From contig KN894443.1 of assembly GCA_000934455.1 (NCBI GenBank), forward strand, positions 2,866 to 24,179: 21,314 nt of DNA, given 5' to 3'. The number at the start of each line of letters is the position of its first letter. The stretch's first letter is position 1. The stretch comes from Apostichopus parvimensis. Taxonomy: Eukaryota > Echinodermata > Holothuroidea > Aspidochirotida > Stichopodidae. This document shows, in pieces, positions 11,397-18,853 of the stretch. The notes below the pieces were generated by a model. That model saw only the letters and a program-made list of their open reading frames with translations. It was not told where the DNA came from and did no database searches. The translations under genes and the position numbers were made by a program.

Positions 11397-14300
11397 CTGC
11401 AGACGAATGAACGGGATGAAATTTGTTATGCTTGAGTCGCTTCGAATCGCGGAAGAGAATATATTATTGGGTGAACAGTGAACTTTAAGATAGCAATTCG
11501 GCTCTTTGGTACATTTTGGTGTGAAGCATTTTGGTACATTGTTTTATTCTATCTGGTACTAACCTCGTGACGGTATCACATCAAGTAATACACCACAACC
11601 CCCTTTGAAAGGGAATAAATACTAATTGTGATCTTTGTTAAAGGTTGATGTTTTTTCCTTTCAGATACACAGTTGATTGGTTTGCCTACCAACGATGATT
11701 CAAAGAGGTTTCATTATAACACTGACCAATGATATCTACTGAAGTGTGCAGAGCCCTTTGAGTAGTTTACTGTACTCTATAGTAATCTGCAGTAAGCTTA
11801 CCATTGTACTGTTGAGTAGTTAACTGTACTCTGTAATAATCTGCAGCTAGCTTACCATAACTGTTGTACTGTTGAGCGGTTATGCTGTAATAATTTGCAT
11901 GTTAGCTTTATACATGACACTGAACATACATTAAATGTTGGTTTTTGACTGTGAAAGTGAAAGAATAACTTGTACATGAAGTTGTATATACATTTACTAC
12001 TTATAAAGGCATGTCAGTCGGTCGAGTATTAATAATAATGAACATTTGTATCCATCAACAAGACGCTCATGGCGCAGTGAAATAACACTGAGAAAAGAAA
12101 AGCAAATAAAAGACAAAAGATAAGATAACAAAAGGTACAAGTCAATTAGAAGTCATTGAGTTCTAGAAAAAGATGAGTCTTCAGAGTAGATTTGAAGGAC
12201 ACAAGAGAAGGAAAGAGTTTGATGGATTCAGGTAATTTGTTCCAAAGTTTGTGGGCAGCAGAAGCAAAACAATATTAGTAGAGTTTATTGTGAGAAGTTG
12301 TGTATTATGAGAGTTTTTTTCATGAGGTGCATTAAATATAAATATAAAATATGTATGTATAAATCTGAAATCTGAAATATGTTGGTGGTAAACCGGTATA
12401 TGAACAATAAACATATGTCAGTATCTTGAAAATGATTTTGAGTTAAACTGGTAGCCAATCATCTCACGACAGGAGTTATATGTTCTCCTGAGTTACTGTG
12501 TTGAGTTACTGAGTTACTAGGAGTGTTAGCTCAGTGGTTAACGCTGGTGCCTTTCAATCATAAGGTCCCCAGTTCGAGTCACTCCAAGATTAATGTATGT
12601 TGTCCAGTTACAGAGTTGTTGACAATTGAGGCTTCTTTGCAAGTTCCTGCTTGCAGGAGGATCTAAAATACTGTGTGCTATGTGGGCCATATGTCTTAGA
12701 ATAAACCGCTATCAAATATGAACCTGAAGAGGTTCAAGGAAATGTTTTGCGACGATTCTCTGGAAACGTTGATACTATTCAATACTAAAAATCCAGTAAA
12801 AAGTGCCCTTCATTGTCTTGATTCATCACATTTTATTCGATTTGTCAGGTTCAATTCAAACAATGAAGTAGAGTTTAATTTTTGGTGACAATTTCTAATA
12901 AGCTTAGTCCGTGCGATTAAAGTGTCTGGACAAAAAAGTTGTTAGGATAGAATAAACTTACTTACCCACTAACACTCATGTCTTAAAATCTTCTATGAAG
13001 GTTTCTTAGTTTTCATCATTTTTAACCTTATTTTGAGTCATACTTGGAAAGTTTGATCAATTTGTTGGACAATTGCAAAAACTTTCATAACGGTCCGAAG
13101 AGAAGAGGAGACTGTCAGCCAACACACAAGGTACTGACACATGCAGTATTAGACTCTTATTGGCTGTTGACCATAATACATGACTTGTGCAAATCTCCTG
13201 GTACATTTAGGTGATTACAATGATTACAAAAACAGAATAGCTTACCGTAGTATCGTCATCGTAACATATTGGACACTTGATGAGTTTCTTAGGAGGTGAT
13301 GAAACTGGCGTCAAACTTGCTAATCTGGAAAAGAGAAATAAATAAATAAAATGAGAACCAAGTCTGAAGAGTAATGAAAACTATGTATACTCTGTTTCAT
13401 CTATTATTTATGTTAGAATCACATATTTTGATGAACAAAATTAAACTTAATTTGGCTAAGAATGACTTGAGATGGAAGTAAAAATGGCTACAGTGGAACA
13501 AAGAATGGCTGCATGGTAACCAGGGAAGGCTTTGGATTTAGCTTACAAACGCAAGAAATGCTGTTACAGCTGCAAGATATGTAGCTACAAATACCTGCAG
13601 ATGTAGCTATAAACGGCCAAGGATGTATCTAAGAATGTATATTCCTACAGCTAGGAAACTACATTGGTAATTCAAAATGGTAGACATATACACAGCTAAG
13701 AACAGCTAGAGTGTAGCTACATATTTGGATACAGAGCCTGTGATATATACACAGCTAAGAAAAGCCACAGTGTAGCCAGAGATGTAGCTATTAGAACGGA
13801 TATATGGATAGCTAGGAAACTGCATTAGTCATTAAATATGGTAGACATATACACAGCTAAGAACAGCTAGAGTGTAGCTATATATTTGGATACAGAGCCT
13901 GTGATATATACACAGCTAAGAATAGCCACAGTGTAGCCAAAAATGTAGCTATTAGAACGGATATATGGATAGCTAGGAAACTGCATTAGTCATTAAATAT
14001 GGTAGAGCATGGATCCTGTGATGATGACTGACCTTTCTGTGACCTCGTCGGGGAGGGGACTATTGAGTAGAACCAAATCATCACTGTCGTCACTTTCATC
14101 CTCGCTACTGATGACAACGCTGTTTCCGCTACCAGTCTGCTGAGCAGACCGTGACCTCCTCCCTCTTGACCTCTTTGGTGGTGTAACTATGGCAACAAAA
14201 GAAAACTCAAGAGTTTACTGGTACTTGCACGGCTAATCCCAGAAATATACAAACTGAATCAACATCAACACGAGATGATGGTGAGACATGTGAAAGAAAG

Positions 14301-16416
14301 AGATCTCTTCTTCCTTCCCTTCGACATTGCTAAAAGTTCTCAAACATGATCAGCAGGTTTATATCTTGAGCAATATGTTAAATGTATCAACAGTTATTAC
14401 TAAGAGAAAAACTTAGGTTGAACATGGGGCTTCCCCCTTCCCCTCCACCCCAGATGCAAATATTTCTTCTTGGTACTTTTACAATAACATTTTACCTTAG
14501 GGAAATCCTTCCACCAAGCCCTTACTTAATTAATATAAAAGAGCATCTTAGCAAATGTTGCATGTACATACAACTTTGCACTATCACTTCATGATTTTAC
14601 CAGATTTTCCTGTGTGCATGCAAGCATGAACCTTCACTTCTTCTCCAGGTAACTGGAGATACTTCTTGTCAACGTCAGGAAAAACTTGCCCCAAAATGGA
14701 AGCAAATATACTTTCGATTGCATGTTTTTATGTTTTAATTTTTTGTCTGTGAGGTTCTTCATCTGTTTGGACATTTGTTTCAAAAAGATAATTTACCTTC
14801 CTCAATGTCTTCAAAGCCATTGGTCTCTGTAAGATCGACAATGTCTCCAGAGAGGATGCTATCGTTACTGTCCTTGGTAAGATCTACGATGGCAACAGAA
14901 GTTGAAGCACCTAGGAAAAGATATTTTACAGACTATTGTATTTAAAGAATGTTAACATAACAAATGAATGGCAAAGAAAATGGCAGGTGACAATGGCCTT
15001 AAGAGCACTGTCACAATTGATCGATTGTCAGAAAGCAAGATTACTTACTTAATATCAAAATACATATCAAATGCTATCTCCAATCAGGAACAAAATTCAA
15101 CAGAGAGTGCTGTCTTATCGGTCCTTTGTTGTTCCACGGAACTTGACGAGCTGTTGGGATGAGTTCTAGTAATTTGCCACATGTTTGCAAGCTTGTGAGT
15201 GCTGCATTGTCGCTCAACTGCGTTACTCTGATTCCAAGATTAGTAAACAGTACAGATTATACAGAAACATTAGGACCTATATGACAATGACATCTTCTAG
15301 AATGCTTAAGATGGAAAACCTTTCTTTCCTGACTGGAAACCCCGCCTTTGCTTCTAAATGCCACTGCCTTTATTCACTCCACCATAGCATTTGATAAATC
15401 CATCATGATTGGATCTCAAAATGATACGGTACCATCAGCTCACTCCTCTTTCAGACCCTTCCTTGAAAATCACCCTATCACATCCTCCTTTGTTATAACC
15501 ACTCACCGTTTCCTTCATCTTCAAGTATAAGAGGATCACTCGATTCTCTCCGGTTTGAATGATTTATCAAGTCTACTACCCCATCAGAAGGTATCCTTCT
15601 TGATCTTTTCCTTCGTGTCTGAGGAAATGTAACATTTCATATCACATAATAATATTTGTCATGTGTACAGGTGTATATACAGTATATACAGTATATAAAT
15701 AACTTATTTTGACCTTCTTATAATCAAAACCTGAAGGCTTGATCTGGTGGTTAAGAGTGTCTGTCTCACAATCAAACTGTCAGCCATATTCTCTATTCAA
15801 CCTTGTTGCTGTGCAGTAATTGTGTTGAGTAGAATTTTCCATGGATTTGTGAGTGTAAAGAAGAAGGATGTCGATTTCCTTCTTTCACTGGTATCAAAAC
15901 AACTTTGTCTCTGTCTTTTACATGCTCATTTCCCCTAAACATTTTTGTAATGATCTTTATAGATAGGACACTTCACTGCATTGAGCTCAGATATATTCTA
16001 TGATTTAAATTTGGAGCAAAATGTTAACTTGATCAAAATATAAAAATGCTTAATCAAAAAAAATTTTCAAAGAAAGTAAAATTGCTTACTTCTTTACTTC
16101 TAAGTCAGTCACTAATTTGAACAGTTTGGGTTTTTCCTTCTGCAAATATCTGAACTGCACATAGAACAGAGAACCCAAGACGTATTGGCCAACTTACCTT
16201 TCTTAATGACTTTCTTTGTGTCTTTTGCAAAACTGACACAAAATAATTCTGATTCAATGTGAATTTTGGCACTTTTTAACAAAGTTGATTTAATTGTTAC
16301 CACCAAATTTAGTTTTCAGGCCTTACACAGATATATAGATCAGCATCTGATTTTTTTAAATCTGTATTCTTCAAACCAAGTAAAGAAAATTGCCAATTTA
16401 CCCTGTCTGGATCCAT
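11247..16416 (-). CDS. RNF4: RNF4-like SUMO-targeted E3 ubiquitin ligase, six coding exons
   Basis: The coding sequence is spliced on the minus strand from exons 16416-16402, 15618-15507, 14910-14797, 14186-14033, 13324-13246 and 11396-11247. It totals 624 nt and encodes 207 residues; human RNF4 has 190. Every intron is GT-AG, and phases 0, 1, 1, 2 and 0 join without a break. In the protein, residues 6-13 are basic. SUMO-interaction motif (SIM) candidates lie at 19-23 (VVDLI), 48-54 (VAIVDLT), 65-71 (DIVDLTE) and 104-111 (VVISSEDE), with weaker ones at 35-40 and 118-121. An arginine-rich patch covers 85-93. A C3HC4 RING uses C149, C152, C171, H173, C176, C179, C190 and C193, with the x18 loop spacing of RNF4. 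R194 sits at the linchpin position, and the protein ends HPIYL where human RNF4 ends HPIYI. Known family role: a nuclear ligase that binds poly-SUMO chains through its SIMs and ubiquitinates the SUMOylated targets (PML, DNA-repair proteins). No key residue is missing. Assignment to the family is secure; one-to-one orthology is inferred. Confidence 0.93.
11760..11914. repeat. 54-60-bp tandem repeat, two and a half copies, intronic
   Basis: GAGTAGTTWACTGTACTCT starts at 11760 and 11814, and a degenerate third copy begins GAGCGGTTATGCTG at 11874. Each copy continues into TAATCTGCAG/TAATTTGCAT and an AGCTTA/AGCTTT block. It lies in the intron that splits the RING. Confidence 0.75.
12025..12300 (+). 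mobile_element. Interspersed-repeat fragment, family not named
   Basis: An AATAATAATGAACATTTGTA start is followed by a CATCAACAAGACGCTCATGGCGC block and an A-rich stretch. Then comes a GATGAGTCTTCAGAGTAGA...AATTTGTTCCAAAGTTTGTGGGCAGCAGAAGCAAA block. From general knowledge this order resembles a repeat common in marine animal genomes, with an AATAAT lead, a CTCAAGGCGC-like word, and GAGTCTT and TTCCAAAG..GGGCAGCA blocks. I cannot name the family reliably. Confidence 0.45.
12520..12690 (+). mobile_element. tRNA-derived SINE with intact pol III boxes
   Basis: The head (12520-12585) has box A TAGCTCAGTGG at 12527-12537, a full match to TRGCNNAGYGG. Box B is AGTTCGAGTCA at 12571-12581, matching GGTTCGANTCC at 9 of 11 positions, with normal spacing. 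GGAGTG and CACTCC can pair at the ends, but the T and D stems do not fold, so this is not a functional tRNA gene. The body contains GAGGCTTC, a GCAAG/CTTGC hairpin and GGAGGATCTAA (12628-12666), which recur on the other strand at 20682-20717. The 3' boundary is approximate and no target duplication was identified. Confidence 0.8.
13246..13324 (-). CDS. RNF4: RNF4-like coding exon: linker and first RING zinc ligands
   Basis: This 79-bp exon encodes the last base of R132 and residues 133-158. It has a proline/serine linker and then KCPICYDDDTT, which supplies zinc ligands C149 and C152 of the RING. Acceptor CTTTTCCAG and donor TACG|GTAAG are strong. The exon ends in phase 0, inside the first RING loop, so the RING is split over two exons by an 1849-bp intron. 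Confidence 0.92.
13325..14032 (-). other. Intron with 161-bp tandem duplication
   Basis: This is a 708-bp intron between the arginine-rich/SIM exon and the first RING exon. Much of it consists of AGCTA-rich tandem sequence (13590-14002), annotated separately. The remainder shows no feature. Confidence 0.75.
13590..14002. repeat. 161-bp tandem duplication with an older partial copy, intronic
   Basis: Copy 1 (13681-13841) and copy 2 (13842-14002) have an exact 161-bp period and differ at only about four positions, so the duplication is recent. Each unit contains two internal subrepeats built on ACACAGCTAAGAA and AGTGTAGC. A diverged partial copy precedes them (about 13590-13680), sharing GTAGCTAT, GCTAGGAAACT and CATT..TAATT. 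The array ends 30 bp from the splice donor of exon 14033-14186. Confidence 0.92.
14033..14186 (-). CDS. RNF4: RNF4-like coding exon: arginine-rich patch, SIM and acidic serine region
   Basis: This 154-bp exon encodes residues 82-131 with split codons at both ends. It opens with TPPKRSRGRRSRS, corresponding to the arginine-rich region that in vertebrate RNF4 contacts nucleosomes. VVISSEDESDDSDD follows at 104-117, comparable to the VVSSDDE segment of vertebrate RNF4. Its serines lie in acidic casein-kinase-2-like contexts that could be phosphorylated to strengthen SUMO binding (inference). LVLL at 118-121 after the acidic run may be a reverse-oriented SIM. Donor AAAG|GTCAGT lies only 30 bp from a recent intronic tandem duplication. 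Confidence 0.9.
14187..14796 (-). other. Intron without recognised features
   Basis: This is a 610-bp intron between the tandem-SIM exon and the arginine-rich exon. It is ordinary AT-rich sequence with a short C-rich tract near 14430-14450. The short open frame at 14382-14594 starts inside the intron on the opposite strand and resembles nothing I recognise. Confidence 0.65.
14797..14910 (-). CDS. RNF4: RNF4-like coding exon: tandem SIMs
   Basis: This 114-bp exon encodes residues 44-80, with split codons at both ends (phase 1 on both sides, so skipping it would keep the frame). It contains two canonical SUMO-interaction motifs, VAIVDLT (48-54) and DIVDLTE (65-71), matching the IVDLT-type core motifs of vertebrate RNF4. 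The acidic stretch FEDIEE closes the exon. Acceptor TTTTCCTAG and donor GAAG|GTAAAT are both good. Because the exon is symmetric and carries the best SIMs, a skipped isoform would have much reduced SUMO binding; that isoform is only a possibility. Confidence 0.9.
14911..15506 (-). other. Intron without recognised features
   Basis: This is a 596-bp intron between the first SIM exon and the tandem-SIM exon. Three short plus-strand open frames fall here, but they lack family resemblance and splice context. Confidence 0.65.
15507..15618 (-). CDS. RNF4: RNF4-like coding exon: basic N-terminus and first SIM
   Basis: This 112-bp exon encodes residues 6-42 plus the first base of G43. Its acceptor is TTTCCTCAG and its donor is AACG|GTGAG. 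It starts with the basic run TRRKRSRR, as vertebrate RNF4 has a basic N-terminus. VVDLI at 19-23 follows, and then LILEDE at 35-40, which could be a hydrophobic-acidic SIM but is weaker. The upstream junction is phase 0 and the downstream one phase 1. Confidence 0.88.
15619..16401 (-). other. First coding intron
   Basis: This 783-bp intron follows the five-codon start exon. It contains a TATACAG-type short repeat near 15672-15697. At 15738-15780 there is a stretch resembling the 5' part of the SINE at 12520 but too decayed to call. Nothing else was recognised. Confidence 0.65.
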
Positions 16417-16496
16417 TGGTGACCTTTAAATTCTGAGATGTGGATATCAATCTCAACTGGTCTCTAAATGTTGGCAATCTGTGACAACTTCTTCGC
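16402..16496 (-). other. RNF4: RNF4-like exon with 5' UTR end and start codon
   Basis: The acceptor is CTCTCTGCAG ending at 16497, preceded by a pyrimidine tract. The exon then runs to donor AGG|GTAAAT after 16402. The ATG at 16416-16414 opens MDPDR, which joins in phase 0 to the next exon. An in-frame TAA lies four codons upstream of the ATG, so the open frame cannot extend further 5' within this exon and this ATG is the first usable start. Context is CACCA before the ATG and G after it, which is acceptable but has C at -3. Bases 16417-16496 are 5' untranslated. At least one upstream noncoding exon is expected, because this exon begins at a good acceptor. Confidence 0.8.
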
Positions 16497-18250
16497 CTGC
16501 AGAGAGAAATAAACGTAGATAGGTAAATGTTTAGAGAAGTCACAGGATCTTAATTTGTTTAAATTTGGTTGATCTGGCAATAAATATATTCAAGTATATT
16601 TAAGGCTCAAACTGTATAGGCTAGGCCAAGCCTCAGATTTGGTCTACTCTATACTGTGCTAAAAATCTAACTACTGTGCCTAAATGGCAGAGCTAATCAA
16701 TGCCATCCAGACATATTCTGTGAGTGGCTGGAATTTCAACATATATTCTTTCTCTCATTACATTTTAAAATTTCAGGATATGTCATCAGACCTGAAGACT
16801 CTTACAGTTTTAACAGGGATCACCCACTATCTATGGTTTAATCAATGTTGTGCGCTTTTCTTCTGGCAAAATTTGAATTCTAATTTTGTTTACCTAAATT
16901 GGTATACTATTTGAAAACTGTTTCCTTATTTGAATATTGCATTTGCTTGATGAACAACCATTTTCTTTTAGCCTACATAATGAATAATTTGTTAAATAAT
17001 GGACATTTTTTTATGAGGAGCCTTTGAATCACATGGCAGTGAATGCAGATGTAAAACCTTCATCAATATAGCCTTAGGTTGCACACATTCAGTGGAAGAA
17101 TGGAATATGATTGTGGTAGCTTTCACATTACAAATTGTACAGTATCAGCTATTAGTATTAAACTGAAGATTGGTTAGGCTTATGACATGTAACTGGCAGT
17201 CAAGCTATTCACCTGGCTAATATCCCTACCTTTTGCTGTAATGGTTGGAAAGAACCAGAGCATGTCTCTATGTTATGCCCTTACTTGTGGACTGTGGTAT
17301 GCAAATATCTAGGTAACATTAAACTGTTACTACATTAAGCAGAAAGTGAGATCTAGGCTAGCTTATTAACAGCCAAGCCTAGTCTAACACAAGTAACAGT
17401 GACAATAACAGTAAACAGTTAAGTCATACTGTGGGATTAACACATCAGTACTTACGTAAATGTATGTGAAGCTTGCGAGGCTACCGGTTAAACCTTAATA
17501 AATGCAGCCTATTTGTATATGCAGTTTTGGCTATATGCCAACGGTCTAGCCTAGGCCTAGTCTGCCTAACCTGCAGGCCTAGCCTAGAGTTCCTTCATAT
17601 ATTATAGAGTATAAAGAGGAACTCTAGCCTAGCCTACATTACTATGGCGTCTGGGCCTAGCCTACTGTAGCCTAGCCTAAGTTAGGCCAGGCTGTGCTAC
17701 TATTGTACAATTTTTAAGACATAACGCACCTTTGTCTAATACCAAAAAGAATTCAAATCCGTTGAATTAATATCTTTAAACACTGTTCAATTCCGGGTGT
17801 GAGCCGGTTTTTCTAGCACTTTGTTGCTTGTAGCAATGTGTAATCTGAGCAGTTAATTCTCACTGCCGTCTGAAACTTCTAGACCGTTGTTTTGACCGTA
17901 GAATACAGTTTATATATAGCTAGCGAGACATATATATGTGTAATCACAGATTGTAAACAGAAAGCAGAGATGATATAAGTAACTCCTAATTGGAATGTCG
18001 CCATCACTTTCATAAGTTCAAATCAGAACTGTATATCTGTATAATGACTTATACTGCCTGGTCGTAACATTATTATTGTTTTAGTATTATTGTTTATTAG
18101 CACAATCTAGCGTTTAGAGCTATTTGTATAAACCCAACTTCTGCCTCAGAATGCAAAATTTGACGTTTAAATTTAGATTTACTATGACAGTTATGATTAA
18201 CTTTAGAACGAAAGACTGAAAAGGCCTGCTCCAGACTAGATATTTATATA
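16497..18250 (-). promoter_or_regulatory. 5' region of the RNF4-like gene, candidate noncoding exon and promoter
   Basis: Because the start-codon exon begins at an acceptor, transcription must start upstream in this region. The best donor I see on the minus strand is C|GTAAGTACTG with the exon base at 17456, so a noncoding exon may end there. The stretch 17535-17700 is dominated by CCTAG/GGCCTA words and includes a 16-bp hairpin (17579-17632). Promoter elements could not be identified with confidence. Confidence 0.35.
17579..17632. repeat. Inverted repeat with 16-bp arms in the 5' region
   Basis: The arms CTAGCCTAGAGTTCCT (17579-17594) and AGGAACTCTAGCCTAG (17617-17632) pair with one mismatch around a 22-nt AT-rich loop. 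They sit in a stretch of CCTAG-rich words upstream of the RNF4-like coding exons. Function is unknown. Confidence 0.7.
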
Positions 18251-18853
18251 CAGTGTTTTTTTGTGTGTGTGGGGGGGGGGGGGGGGGGTTGGGAGGGGGG
18301 AAAAGTCAATTTTCTGTCCCCATTTTCAGGCACATAGCTGTGGATCGCCGTCCTGGAGAAGGGGTATAAGTGGGTGAGGTGTCTCCCTATGCTTTTGAAA
18401 ATTTGTGTTTTTCGAAAAGGGCTTAGATGCAAAATGGTGCTATCATTTCCCTGTTTTTAATTACATTTGTGTACTAAAATTTTCCTTTTTTGGTACAAAA
18501 ACTTAACCAATTTTGGGAAACAAACGATAAAATAATGTGTGCACCTACGCGGTCGAAAACTATCCGGTTATATCACACATTGCAAAAAAACATGTGAATA
18601 CAAATATGTGGCCATAACTCAGAGAGACACTGCAACCGCGCCCGTAACGCACTTATTTTAGAGGAGACCATTCATTACATCCTCTTTAGTAGTTCTCCCC
18701 CCCCCCTATCCACCTCCCCCATCATCAGCCCCATCCCCCAGGTTCGAGAACATTTAAAAAAAAATTTTTGGCTCCCTTTGATTTTTCAACGTTCCCCATC
18801 GCGCCCAAAACAATTATGTGGGGACATTCTGCCCCCTGCTGGCTACACCACTG
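18251..18853. mobile_element. hAT-like element related to the 7-kb copy, one terminus only
   Basis: The 3' end GGCTACACCACTG (18841-18853) reads CAGTGGTGTAGCC on the minus strand, a typical hAT terminus. The interior parallels the 7049-7410 element: a long G run (18271-18288), a GGGTATAAGTGGGTGAGGTGTCTCCC block and GGGCTTAGATGCAAAATGGTGCT. The last matches GGCCTTAGATGCAATTTGGTGCT in that element. I found no matching 5' terminus and no copy of GCTATGCT, the 8 bp after the 3' end, so the left boundary given is a guess. There is no transposase frame. Confidence 0.6.

Larger units (their letters stand above)
11397..13245 (-). other. Intron splitting the RING, rich in repeats
   Basis: This is the largest intron of the gene (1849 bp), bounded by GTAAG and TCTGCAG. 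In plus-strand order it contains a 54-60-bp tandem repeat (11760-11914), an interspersed-repeat fragment (about 12025-12300), a tRNA-derived SINE (12520 to about 12690) and a small hairpin GAACCT/AGGTTC at 12720-12735. No additional coding exon was recognised. Confidence 0.75.

Noticed and set aside
12520..12585. Functional tRNA gene
   Set aside because: The pol III boxes are good but the D and T stems do not pair, and the sequence continues into a SINE body found elsewhere.
15661..15697. Tc1/mariner-like terminus from the TATACAGTATATACAG sequence
   Set aside because: It is a short TA-rich microsatellite-like repeat with no second terminus.
15738..15800. tRNA/SINE-like stretch with GTGGTTAAG and CACAATCA
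   Set aside because: It resembles the SINE head at 12520, but box A has mismatches and box B is not recognisable, so it may be chance or a very decayed copy.
18244..18432. Minus-strand open frame with a proline run
   Set aside because: The proline run is a translation of the poly-G/C tract in the hAT-like element, not a protein domain.
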